From CAWDDA01 sp963813345 (lineage in GTDB: Bacteria > Acidobacteriota > Blastocatellia > RBC074), in assembly GCA_963813345.1 (NCBI GenBank), contig CAWEYR010000002.1, forward strand, positions 11,496-75,495: a DNA stretch of 64,000 nucleotides, written 5' to 3'. The first letter of the stretch is position 1. Each line of letters opens with the position of its first letter. Under the pieces are notes generated by a model. That model had not been told where the DNA came from and did not search any database. It was given only the letters and a program-made list of their open reading frames with translations. The translations under genes were made by a program, and so were the position numbers. Shown one piece after another: positions 8,731-17,235 of this stretch.

Positions 8731-9357
8731 TCACTTCCAACGGCGCGAAGCAGTTGGAATGCGACTCCGCTGCCCGGGAAGATCGCGAAGCGGGTGGCCG
8801 GGCGGAAGTCGTTGTGGATTGATCACGGAGTGCGCAGCGGGAAGCGTCTCGGCGGGGAGGTGATGGTCGGTGACAATGACGTCGGTGTGAGCTGCCTGGG
8901 CGCGATCGATTCCTTCGAATGCAGTGGTACCGGTGTCGCAAGTGATGATCAGATCGATGCCCTGCTCGAGCCAGTGATGAAGTTTGGGAAGGTTGATCCC
9001 GTGTCCTTCACCTTCGCGGCGTGGCATGTGGTATTCGACGTTCGCTCCGATCCGCGAAAGGCCCGAGTAAAGCAGCGCGGTTGCAGTCTGGCCGTCGACG
9101 TCAAAGTCACCCCAGATAAGGATATGCTCGCGCCGCTCTATTGCCTGCTTGAGGCGTGAGGTCGCGCGATCCATGTCCGGGAGCTCGAATGCCGAAGCTT
9201 GTTTGTACTTTCGTGGATCGAGAAACGCGAGCGCATCGACGGGAGAAAGAATGCCCTGACGCGCGAGCCTTTGAGCGATCAGCGGATGACCGCCGACCGC
9301 GGCCTGCAGATCTGCAGGAACGCTGATCTCAGAAGGTTCGCGCCATCGCATTGGCAT
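8731..9357 (-). CDS. recJ: Single-stranded-DNA exonuclease RecJ, N-terminal DHH part (frameshift)
   Basis: ATG at 9357. The DHH phosphoesterase motifs are present: GDFDVDGQTATALL (motif I), CDTGTTA (motif II) and VTDHHLP (motif III). In-frame similarity ends at LRDLPG, where the minus strand reads CCCGGGC at about 8773-8778. Removing one base restores SGVAFQLLRAVGSD and joins the C-terminal part, giving about 575 residues. It starts 3 bp after terC ends, so it is the last gene of the minus-strand repair operon. The one-base lesion in a C/G run may be an assembly error. Confidence 0.88.
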   Translation of the reverse strand: MPMRWREPSEISVPADLQAAVGGHPLIAQRLARQGILSPVDALAFLDPRKYKQASAFELPDMDRATSRLKQAIERREHILIWGDFDVDGQTATALLYSGLSRIGANVEYHMPRREGEGHGINLPKLHHWLEQGIDLIITCDTGTTAFEGIDRAQAAHTDVIVTDHHLPAETLPAAHSVINPQRLPPGHPLRDLPGQRSRIPTASRRWK

Positions 9358-9360
9358 GTA

Positions 9361-10107
9361 CTACGTGCCTTCAGTATAGGATTCATGCAGCTTCACTGGT
9401 GTCGCCGAACGTTTCCTCAATTTCATATTGAGCAGTTCGACAAAGAACGAGAATGCCATCGAGAAATAGATATAGCCCTTGGGTATGTGCTGATCGAGTC
9501 CCTCGCCGATCAGCGCCACGCCGATCAGGATCAGGAAGCTGAGCGCCAGCATTTTGAATGTCGGGTGACGGTCGACAAAGTTACTCACCGGAGCAGCGAA
9601 AAACATCATGACAACGACAGCAGTTACGACTGCGATGATCATGATGCTCAGCTTGTTCGCCATGCCGACAGCGGTGATCACGGAATCGATCGAGAATACA
9701 ATGTCCAGCAGGAGTATCTGTGCAATGACGCTGGCAAAGGTTGAGCCTGCACGCGCCGAACCGTGACCTTCCTCGCCCTCGAGCTTCTGATGAATCTCGT
9801 AGGTGGCTTTCCCAAGCAGAAAGAGACCACCAAGAATCAGCACGACATCTCGCCCCGAGATTTCATTTCCGGCGACTACAAAAAGAGGGGTCGTCAGTCG
9901 CGCAATCAAGGAAAGAAAGAAGAGCAGCCCTATCCGCAAGAACATCGCCAGCCCAAGGCCTACAAGGCGCGCCTTCTGTTGCTGCTCCTTCGGAAGTTTC
10001 CCCGCAAGGATCGATATGAAGATTATGTTGTCTATGCCAAGCACAATCTCGAGGGCAATCAGCGTGAGAAGGGCTATCCATCCTTGAGGATCACTCATCC
10101 ATTCCAT
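9361..10107 (-). CDS. TerC family integral membrane protein
   Basis: The protein is 248 residues with about seven hydrophobic segments. It shows the TerC signature LGIDNIIFISILAGKLP near the N-terminus and LLDIVFSIDSVITAVGMA in the middle, each with the conserved acidic residue in a helix. TerC proteins are associated with metal (Mn) efflux or secretion and tellurite resistance. It starts 22 bp after the nuclease gene and ends 3 bp before recJ, so it appears to be co-transcribed with repair genes. Why a TerC protein sits there is not evident. Confidence 0.92.
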   Translation of the reverse strand: MEWMSDPQGWIALLTLIALEIVLGIDNIIFISILAGKLPKEQQQKARLVGLGLAMFLRIGLLFFLSLIARLTTPLFVVAGNEISGRDVVLILGGLFLLGKATYEIHQKLEGEEGHGSARAGSTFASVIAQILLLDIVFSIDSVITAVGMANKLSIMIIAVVTAVVVMMFFAAPVSNFVDRHPTFKMLALSFLILIGVALIGEGLDQHIPKGYIYFSMAFSFFVELLNMKLRKRSATPVKLHESYTEGT

Positions 10108-10129
10108 AGTTCATCTCCCGTCAGAAAAC

Positions 10130-10945
10130 TCAGAAAGCTATCTCTTCAATATCGGCAAGATCGATGACCAATGTCTCTTCAGGTTCGGTCGTGTCGTCCG
10201 GCAGCTCGTCGAGATTGCCCGCCTGCGCTCCGCGTTCGCACAGCGAGCGATAGACGCAAAAGCGGCAACGCCGCTCGTCATTCGTCTTTGGAAACTCGAA
10301 GCGGGCAGCGATCTCGTCGATCATCGACTTGAGGTCGGCATCGGTCTTCTCTACCAGGTCGAGTGTCGTATTGAACTCGAGCGTCTCTCCTGTTTGAGCA
10401 AACCAGTAGACCATTCGTATGCGCTCCGGCGCGATAGCCAGGCCTTCATTCAAGGATTCACCCGCGCGTGCCAGAACGAATGGATAGACGCTTGTTTGCA
10501 ACCTTCGCGCGAGCCGCGCGCGCGAATCGACTTTTCCCGATTTCCAGTCAACGATCAGGAAGCCGCCGTCACGCTCTCTTGCGATGACGTCATATTTTGC
10601 AGTCACGAGTGATGCGCCTACCGGCGCGGTCAGACTGATCTCCGACCAGCGTGCCGGAGGAAGATTGTCCTTCTGCCACAGAAGATAGTTCTTCCACCAC
10701 GAACGTATTTCATCATCGCGAATTGTTTCCTCGAGCTTGCGCTCTTCGACTCCGAGCGAATGCATATGCAGAAGCTGATGAAACTCTTCGCCGCGCTCGA
10801 TCTGCCTTTCGTGCTCGATCGCATCCTGTGTTTCGAGCCCTGGCCACCGGAGATCCTGAATAAAACGCAGCTCGAACCTTCGAGGACATTCACGATAAGC
10901 CTCGAGTGCCGACTGGCTGAAAACAAAATCGTCAGAAGGAATCAT
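10130..10945 (-). CDS. PD-(D/E)XK nuclease family protein (AddB/RecB-like), probable Fe-S
   Basis: The protein is 271 residues. The nuclease motifs are TAKYDVIARE and FLIVDWKSGK (about residues 110-140), followed by the QTSVYPFVL helix (motif QxxxY). Cys20 in YRECPRRFELRF and three cysteines near 225-237 (RRCRFCVYRSLC) match the split 4Fe-4S arrangement of AddB/Cas4-type nucleases. It lies 46 bp after the UvrD helicase. With the two upstream helicases it forms a helicase-helicase-nuclease set resembling AddAB split into three genes. There are no cas genes nearby, so it is not read as Cas4. Confidence 0.88.
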   Translation of the reverse strand: MIPSDDFVFSQSALEAYRECPRRFELRFIQDLRWPGLETQDAIEHERQIERGEEFHQLLHMHSLGVEERKLEETIRDDEIRSWWKNYLLWQKDNLPPARWSEISLTAPVGASLVTAKYDVIARERDGGFLIVDWKSGKVDSRARLARRLQTSVYPFVLARAGESLNEGLAIAPERIRMVYWFAQTGETLEFNTTLDLVEKTDADLKSMIDEIAARFEFPKTNDERRCRFCVYRSLCERGAQAGNLDELPDDTTEPEETLVIDLADIEEIAF

Positions 10946-10991
10946 ATTCTTTGTATCGAGTTCAAGCTTCAGTGTTGCGTCTTGGCGCAGC

Positions 10992-12260
10992 TCAGTCGTC
11001 CCAGGAGTAATGCGAGCTAAAGCGTGCCAGGCCGCCGCACTCCAAATTCATCCGCTTCAGCTCCAGCAGCGCCTTTGCCGGGCGCGCATTTCCTCTTCCA
11101 TTGTTGGTCGTTACGATGAGCTCCCGTCGCGCGCGTGTAATGCCCACGTAAAACAAGCGCAATCGCTCCGATGCGTATTCGACGCGTGCGTCAAATGTCG
11201 CGTCGCCTTCAACGTAATCGCGGCCCGTTGCAAGTGTCTCGAGCATCGATAGCGCTTCAGCCTGCAGATTCAGCTTGTCGCGTACGTAGTAGAGCTCACC
11301 CTGATACTTGTCACCTTCATCAGCTGAGGGAAAATCGTAGTTATTGACCGAGGTCAGATAGACGCGATCCCATTCGAGACCTTTTGCCTTATGAATCGTC
11401 GTCACGACAACGCGTCCCTTGTAGCTCTCGGGGTCAAAGCTCGAATCTGCTTCGCTCAATCCGGTTACCCTGCTGATATTCTTCGCAACAAGCTTGAGCT
11501 CCTCGACGATTTCGTTGAGTGCCGTGCCGCGCCGCGCATCGATTCTGCCGCGCACACTGATCGCAATACTGTATGCAGTGGCGAGCTCTGCCGGCTCGGT
11601 GAAAATATCTCCCGCAATCGTCAGAAGCAATTCGTCGATCGGCAGAACCACTCCCGTCTGCCACCTCCGTGCAAGCTTTCGAAACTCCTCGAGACGCTCG
11701 CGCTCGCGGCCGCCGCCGGTCACACCAAATGTCTCGATCAACCAGTCCCGATCTCGGGGAGCCATGAAGCGTTCTACATAGTTCACCGCGCGCAGTCGCT
11801 TGACGAGCAACTTGACAATCTCATCATCGCGTTCGTCCCGAGTAGTCGCGGCGAATGCGTCGCTCAGAGCTTCGTCATCGCCGGGACGTGACAGCCATCT
11901 GACGATCTTATAGAGCGTACCCGCAACCTGACGCGTCGATGTCGTGTTCTTCAGTGCCTCTTCGTAATCGACGCCCATCGCGCGCAGCAACTTCACCATA
12001 TCGGCACCGGTCTGATTGCGCGGCACCAGAATCGCCACTGTGCGGTCACGGTTGTGCTCGAGCCACGCCTTAACTGACGCACAGACATATTTGCGCTCGT
12101 CATCGGCACTCACCGGATCCGCGCGCAGTTCGATCGAAACTGGAGAGTCTTCGGGATTGCCTTCGGACAGAGGACGAATGTGCGGGCCGGTTGAGCGCCT
12201 GTTTTGCGCGGAGGTGAATGTTCGGATGATCGGTTGTCCAGTCAATGAGATAGTTTGCAA
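10992..12260 (-). CDS. UvrD-type ATP-dependent helicase, C-terminal part
   Basis: Read in frame from about 12184 it continues the N-terminal part: HIRPLSEGNPEDSPVSIELR, then YVCASVKAWLEHNRDRTVAI (motif IV region), VVTTIHKAKGLEWDRVYLTS (motif V) and LRLFYVGITRARRELIV (motif VI). These are hallmark SF1A motifs. The first about 25 residues of the open frame are out-of-frame extension. It ends 46 bp before the nuclease gene. Confidence 0.9.
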   Translation of the reverse strand: MQTISLTGQPIIRTFTSAQNRRSTGPHIRPLSEGNPEDSPVSIELRADPVSADDERKYVCASVKAWLEHNRDRTVAILVPRNQTGADMVKLLRAMGVDYEEALKNTTSTRQVAGTLYKIVRWLSRPGDDEALSDAFAATTRDERDDEIVKLLVKRLRAVNYVERFMAPRDRDWLIETFGVTGGGRERERLEEFRKLARRWQTGVVLPIDELLLTIAGDIFTEPAELATAYSIAISVRGRIDARRGTALNEIVEELKLVAKNISRVTGLSEADSSFDPESYKGRVVVTTIHKAKGLEWDRVYLTSVNNYDFPSADEGDKYQGELYYVRDKLNLQAEALSMLETLATGRDYVEGDATFDARVEYASERLRLFYVGITRARRELIVTTNNGRGNARPAKALLELKRMNLECGGLARFSSHYSWDD

Positions 12261-13224
12261 GGCCGATGATTCGCGGCGCGCTGCGTCCGCTGTCCGGAAG
12301 CTCTCGACGCCGAACGCCAGGCTCGCTTAGAAAATCGATGAGGAATTTCGGGCTTGCAGTCGTGAACGTTTCATATATCGCCTGATTGGGATCACCTACA
12401 CGAACCCAGTTTCCCTGATCACCTGAAAGGCAGCGCAGTATCTGCTCCTGAAGGCGACTGCTGTCCTGTGCTTCGTCTTCAAGGATGATCGGCCAGCGAT
12501 AGCGAAGCCTTTCGAGAAACTCGCGATCAGAATTGAGCGCCTCGAGCGCGAGCCGGATGAGATCATCAAAGTCGACGGCTCCGCGATAACGAAGTCCTCG
12601 TTCGTACGCTTCATAAACGCTCAGACACATATCCGCCAGAGGCGCGTGTTCACCCAGCAGATCAATACGCGCGCGCAACTCCTGAGGATTCTTCTGACGG
12701 TCCTTCGCCATTGAGATGAAGTTGAGCGCAACATCTACGAGTTTCACTTTCAGATCGTTGCGGCTCCGATTGCTCGATTTCTCCTTCTCGGTGAGATAGT
12801 CAAACAATCCTTCGCCACGATTCGCTGCGAACCAGGCAGTCAAACCCTCTTCCGCAAGCTCACGGCATAGAGCTTCAGCCATGATCTGAAAATCATCGGA
12901 GAGACCAACCAGTGCCGGCCTTTCGCTCACTATGTCATTGGCAAGTCCATGAAGCGTTCGCACGCGATACTTCGTTCCAAGGCTTCGTTCGCCAAGAAAC
13001 TCTCTCACCTGTTGCTCGAATTTTCCGCGCGCCGAGTTGACGAGAGTCACGACCAGCACCTGCTGACGGCGCTTGAGGCCGCTTTCGCTGACAAGCTTTG
13101 CCGCAAGCCGAGACAGCGTCCACGTCTTGCCGCTTCCAGGCACGGCGGATACACCCATTCTGCCTGCCGTGTACTCGATGATTTTCGCCTGGTTGGGCCG
13201 AGGTGCTGGCAGTTCGGATGTCAC
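12100..13224 (-). CDS. UvrD-type ATP-dependent helicase, N-terminal part (frameshift)
   Basis: Walker A is AVPGSGKTW (residues 27-35). Motif Ia and the 1B region follow, then FDDLIRLALEAL and the Walker B ILEDEAQDSSRLQEQIL with a GDPNQAIYETF motif III. Removing one base from the GGG run at 12184-12186 (CCC on the coding strand) joins it to the C-terminal part, giving about 690 residues. The ATG overlaps the stop of the upstream helicase (13221-13224, ATGA), which implies translational coupling. Confidence 0.9.
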   Translation of the reverse strand: MTSELPAPRPNQAKIIEYTAGRMGVSAVPGSGKTWTLSRLAAKLVSESGLKRRQQVLVVTLVNSARGKFEQQVREFLGERSLGTKYRVRTLHGLANDIVSERPALVGLSDDFQIMAEALCRELAEEGLTAWFAANRGEGLFDYLTEKEKSSNRSRNDLKVKLVDVALNFISMAKDRQKNPQELRARIDLLGEHAPLADMCLSVYEAYERGLRYRGAVDFDDLIRLALEALNSDREFLERLRYRWPIILEDEAQDSSRLQEQILRCLSGDQGNWVRVGDPNQAIYETFTTASPKFLIDFLSEPGVRRRELPDSGRSAPRIIGLANYLIDWTTDHPNIHLRAKQALNRPAHSSSVRRQSRRLSSFDRTARGSGECR

Positions 13225-15356
13225 GCTTGTACTTTCTCCTCATCCCTGGAGCCCAGCAAATCGTCGAAGCTTTCGCGCAACGGGCCTACACGCTCGAAAC
13301 CGCGCTCGTCGTACTGGCTGTAGCCAAGATAGATCTTGCGGCGGCATCTTTTGATGAGTCCGGTCACGACATGGAACAGCATCTCCTGCGATGTCGTTCG
13401 CTCGTGCATGTCGGTCCACACATCACCCGGACGCCATTGACGACTGAGCACATATGGCTGTGTCAGCGGCTGAAAAATGCGGCGTCCCCAGGCCTGCGAA
13501 TCGACACTCAGCCAGAATTGAAAATCGACGGCGCGATTGCTCAGCAGAAACGTGTAAGCGGGCGCGATGAGCACAGCATCCGGGCTCTTTCTCCAATCCG
13601 GTGGAGGAGACTGTTCTGTCATCAGACCCGCAGACACAATGCGCGCATACTCCTCTCCCGCATCTCGATCCACATCGATGCGAGCAAGTGTCTGGCGAAA
13701 AGTGCGTGCCGAGTCGATCAGGTTGGCAACCACGCGGCCCGCGTCAAGCCCGGTATGAAATCCGAACCCTTTCTGCGATAGCAGCTCGCCAAAAAGCCTG
13801 CGAAAGAAGATGTCGATTGGTTCTGCAGGCTCTGATCGTTCAGCCATCGCCGCACTGTAACCTTCGATCCATGCGCGAAGCTCGTCATAGCGGGCACCGA
13901 GCACTTCAGTTATTCGAGCACGAGTGTCGCGATCGCGGTAATCCGCGTACGATGAGAGATGACCCTGTACGGCAAGCCGGTTGGCAATCAACGTTGCGCG
14001 CCCGAGGTCTACATCATCGATCGCAACCATCAGCATCTGGATGATGTCGAATGGTGATGCGGGTACGTTCCATTGAGGATGGGCAAGCTTCGCAATGGTC
14101 ATCATCGCTTTCGCCTGCGGCTCCTCGTGGAGTGGGCGCGACGGGCGCAGCGTGTAGGCCTTAACACCGCGTGACTCGATGCGTTCGACAAGAGCAAACC
14201 GCAAACTATCGGTGAGGATCGGCGCAAGGATAACGATCTCGCTCTGCGGAACTCTCTGGTCAAGGACCAGCGTCTTGACCTCACCCGCAATCCAGTCGAG
14301 CATCTGAGTGTGAAAGCGGCTCTGATCCGATCGAGGATAAGCGATCGCAGCGCGTGCTTCTCCTGTTCTTCGCCGCCCGGTTACCGGAGGCGGCTCGTCA
14401 GACATTGCAAGTGACAGCTCGGAATAGAGCGCCTGAACATTGGGGTCCATGACGCGAGTCTCGTCGAGCTTGAAGTGTTCCTGGCACAAATTCTTCAGAT
14501 TCTGCGCATTGATCTCATCCGCGCCGAGAAAGCGCCTGTAGCCGGCGTCGGAATCGGCTATCAGCATTCCCGAATTGCATGATGGCAGCCATTCAAGCAG
14601 CAGATCGTGTGTTGCCGGTGTATCCTCTTCGATGTTGTCCGCGATGATGTTCGTGTAACGGCCGGTGAGGTATGACCGGGGAGCGTCCATCTTCCAGAGA
14701 TGTTTGAAGAGCTCGATCTGCAGTGAAAAATCGAGGAGATTGTTCTCGATGCAGTGCTCGCGAAAGAGGTTCGCGCACGTCTGCGCATCTGCGAAAATGT
14801 GCTTCTGCTCCAGGTCTTCAGGCGTTGCGGCGCGCAACCGAGCTTCGATCTCGGCGGCGGGAAAGCCTACAAGAGCTGCTTTGTTGAGATTGTCGACGAT
14901 CTGACTGTAGAGCCTTCCCGGCTTTATCCGGAGGCTGGCGAAAAAGTTGTTCTTCTCGATCTCTGCGCCGATCACCCTGGACATGATGTACTGGACCATT
15001 TCAAGCGAGAGGAAGACGGGGCGTCGAAAGGGGTCCGAAGTGCTGAGACGATCGGTCGCGAGAGGCCAGAAAAGTGAGACGACCTGACGCGCAAGACTTC
15101 CGAGGGTCGCAATAGTCACATCCGCGCCTGCTTTTCGTCGCGGATTGCGGAGTTCACGATAATAGGGAAGAGCCAGACCTTTCTGAGGTACGAGTACAAG
15201 AATTGAATGAGCGGGGACACCAGATTCAATCAGGCGGCGAAGCCGGTGGACACCGATGGTGGTCTTGCCGGCTCCCGCAATGCCTTCAAGAAAAATCTTT
15301 GATTCGGAAGATGTCTCGACGATCTCGGTCTGGCGAACCGTGAGGCGGATACTCAT
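13221..15356 (-). CDS. RecB/AddB-like superfamily-1-type ATPase, helicase subunit
   Basis: The protein is 711 residues. Walker A is GIAGAGKTTIG (residues 25-35). There is no full set of strong SF1 motifs: Walker B-like IIADNIEEDTPA is diverged and the C-terminal half is RecB/AddB-like rather than a clean UvrD. It starts the minus-strand operon and overlaps uvrD by 4 bp. From context I infer it is the structural or helicase partner of the following UvrD and nuclease, possibly the equivalent of AddB without its nuclease domain. The distinction between active helicase and inactivated AddB-like subunit cannot be settled here. Confidence 0.8.
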   Translation of the reverse strand: MSIRLTVRQTEIVETSSESKIFLEGIAGAGKTTIGVHRLRRLIESGVPAHSILVLVPQKGLALPYYRELRNPRRKAGADVTIATLGSLARQVVSLFWPLATDRLSTSDPFRRPVFLSLEMVQYIMSRVIGAEIEKNNFFASLRIKPGRLYSQIVDNLNKAALVGFPAAEIEARLRAATPEDLEQKHIFADAQTCANLFREHCIENNLLDFSLQIELFKHLWKMDAPRSYLTGRYTNIIADNIEEDTPATHDLLLEWLPSCNSGMLIADSDAGYRRFLGADEINAQNLKNLCQEHFKLDETRVMDPNVQALYSELSLAMSDEPPPVTGRRRTGEARAAIAYPRSDQSRFHTQMLDWIAGEVKTLVLDQRVPQSEIVILAPILTDSLRFALVERIESRGVKAYTLRPSRPLHEEPQAKAMMTIAKLAHPQWNVPASPFDIIQMLMVAIDDVDLGRATLIANRLAVQGHLSSYADYRDRDTRARITEVLGARYDELRAWIEGYSAAMAERSEPAEPIDIFFRRLFGELLSQKGFGFHTGLDAGRVVANLIDSARTFRQTLARIDVDRDAGEEYARIVSAGLMTEQSPPPDWRKSPDAVLIAPAYTFLLSNRAVDFQFWLSVDSQAWGRRIFQPLTQPYVLSRQWRPGDVWTDMHERTTSQEMLFHVVTGLIKRCRRKIYLGYSQYDERGFERVGPLRESFDDLLGSRDEEKVQA

Positions 15357-15365
15357 CGAGACGGA

Positions 15366-15529
15366 TTGTACGTTGTACCGCGTCCTATGAGAATAGGGCC
15401 TGGGAGCGCGAGCTGCCGGCCGACTCGAGCCGCGAAGCGTGCGAGTCGTAAGTCCCTGTGCTCAAGACTCGCACGCTTCGCGGCTCGTGGCCGGCCGGGA
15501 GGCCGGCGCTCCCAGGCCGCGCTCCCAAG
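15366..15529. repeat. Composite: GTACGTTGTACCGC fragment plus ACTCGCACGCTTCGCGGCTC inverted repeat
   Basis: TGTACGTTGTACCGC at 15367 is a fragment of the family seen at 1903. From 15424, GAGCCGCGAAGCGTGCGAGT pairs with ACTCGCACGCTTCGCGGCTC at about 15468-15487. It is followed by GTGGCCGGCCGGGAGGCCGG and GGCGCTCCCAGG. The gap between the divergent helicase and M14 genes is almost entirely repeat, so their promoters must lie within or right next to it. Confidence 0.8.
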
Positions 15530-15538
15530 GTTAAAACT

Positions 15539-16453
15539 ATGCGAAATGCAATCTGCCTCGTTCTATCAATCACCGCAGTTCTCGCCATTGCGCAGGAGAA
15601 ACCAGTGACTCGCGCCGAGCTTACCAATTATGAACAGACGAGCCGTTATGACGATGTGATCCGGTTCTGTGACGAACTTGGCAAGCTGAGCCCTTTGGTT
15701 CGCGTAGACACTTTCGGCAAGTCGGAAGAAGGAAGGAATCTTCCACTTCTTATCCTATCCGATCCTCCAATTACTTCGCGAAGCGACGCGGTGCGGGCAG
15801 GCAAGCCGGTCATTTTCGTCATGGCCAATATTCATGCGGGTGAGGTCGAAGGCAAAGAGGCATCGCTCGACGTCGCGCGTCGACTCGCCACCGGCGATCT
15901 GAAACCGGTTTTGAAAAATCTTGTGGTGCTGATCGCTCCGATCTACAACGCCGACGGCAACGAGAAGATCAGCCCGGCTAATCGTACTGCGCAGAATGGC
16001 CCGGTTGCCGGCGTTGGAACTCGCGAGAATGCGAAGGGCCTCGACCTCAATCGAGATTTCATGAAGCTCGAGTCGGCCGAGGCGAAATCACTGGTGCGGC
16101 TTTTCAACACGTGGGACCCTCATCTCACGGTGGACCTTCACACTACGAATGGCTCGTATCACGGTTATCACCTGACATACGCGCCGGCGCTCAATCCGAA
16201 TACAAGTCCACAGCTGATCAGGTTCTCTCGCGAGATCATGCTTCCTCAGATAGCCGGCGCAGTCGAAAAGAAACACAAGTTTCGGACTTATTACTACGGC
16301 AACTTCGCGACGAGCGAAGCTATCGCGCGCGAGCTGAATTCATTTTGCCCTGCCGGTCGGACAGTGCCCGCACGGTTGAGACGCGCGTCTGGCGAACGTT
16401 CGATCATCGCCCGAGATTCGGTAACAACTATGCTGGCCTGCGCAACCGGCTGA
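15539..16453 (+). CDS. M14 family zinc carboxypeptidase, N-terminal part
   Basis: The ATG at 15539 gives the signal peptide MRNAICLVLSITAVLAIAQ. Zinc-ligand motif NIHAGEVEG supplies His and Glu (HxxE), and the third His ligand lies in DLHTTNGSYHGYH. NADGNEK and GLDLNRDFMKL are typical M14 substrate-site segments. In-frame similarity ends near 16350. An exported metallocarboxypeptidase or amidase is expected. Confidence 0.88.
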   Translation: MRNAICLVLSITAVLAIAQEKPVTRAELTNYEQTSRYDDVIRFCDELGKLSPLVRVDTFGKSEEGRNLPLLILSDPPITSRSDAVRAGKPVIFVMANIHAGEVEGKEASLDVARRLATGDLKPVLKNLVVLIAPIYNADGNEKISPANRTAQNGPVAGVGTRENAKGLDLNRDFMKLESAEAKSLVRLFNTWDPHLTVDLHTTNGSYHGYHLTYAPALNPNTSPQLIRFSREIMLPQIAGAVEKKHKFRTYYYGNFATSEAIARELNSFCPAGRTVPARLRRASGERSIIARDSVTTMLACATG

Positions 16454-17160
16454 CGATCCTTTCTGAAGCTTATAGCTACCTGGATTTCAAAAGACGCGTT
16501 GCCGTAACCGAAGCGTTTGTAGAGGAGATTCTGCGCTTCAGCGCAGCCAACAAGGCTGCGATTGTGAAGGTGATTGCTGACGCTGACAGCCAGGCACGTG
16601 CGGGAAAATTTGAGCCTCAGGGCGTCGAGTTCGCTCTCAAGGCAGCACCAAAACCCGTAGACATCCTTGTCGGCGAAGTTACGCGCGTTCGCAATCCGCG
16701 TTCAGATCGTGAGATGACAGTAATGCTCGAGGACAGATTCAAGCCGGTGAGTATCCTCGAATACGGTACATTTGCAGCGACTCGCACCTCGACAATGCCC
16801 TACGCCTACATCTTTCGGGACGCGACAGTGCGCAAGATGCTTTCGGAACACGGAATCGATGTCGATGTGCTCGAGAAGCCGTTAAAAGTTGAGGTTGACG
16901 GCTTTCATATAGCTGAGGTCAATCGCGCCGCGAGAGCTTTTCAGGGTCACCAGGAGGTGCGTCTGAAAGGGCAGTGGAAGACAGAGACGATCACTTTCGA
17001 ACCGGGAACATTTGTCGTCAAAACCGCGCAGAGGCTCGGCCCTCTCGCATTCTATCTGCTGGACGCTGAGAGCGATGATGGGCTGGTTACGTGGAACTTT
17101 CTCGACGGTTATCTTGGGGCGGGGAAGGTGCTTCCAGTCTACAGGGCGAAACGCATGTAG
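16355..17160 (+). CDS. M14 family zinc carboxypeptidase, C-terminal part (frameshift)
   Basis: This frame continues the preceding fragment with ETRVWRTFDHRPRFGNNYAG and RLTILSEAYSYLDFKRRVAV, the end of the M14 core. A C-terminal domain of about 200 residues follows, ending PVYRAKRM. The shift lies near 16350-16360 (GCCGGTCGG). Restored length is about 540 residues. The TAG at 17158-17160 abuts a perfect 28-bp inverted repeat. Confidence 0.85.
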
Positions 17161-17235
17161 GGCATGGAGTTCAAGCTTCAGCTTGCTCTTGCGAATCGAG
17201 CTGCCAGGAGCAAGCTGAAGCTTGAACTCCATGCC
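17161..17235. repeat. Perfect 28-bp inverted repeat (GAGTTCAAGCTTCAGCTTG family), likely bidirectional terminator
   Basis: Arms 17161-17188 and 17208-17235 are exact reverse complements (GGCATGGAGTTCAAGCTTCA and its mirror) around a 19-nt loop. It fills exactly the space between the stops of the convergent M14 and chromate-transporter genes, the ideal place for a two-way terminator. This copy lacks flanking tandem heptamers. Confidence 0.9.

Noticed and set aside
10130..10945. Cas4 nuclease
   Set aside because: The cysteine pattern fits, but the partners are UvrD-type helicases and there is no repeat array, so AddB-like is the better call.
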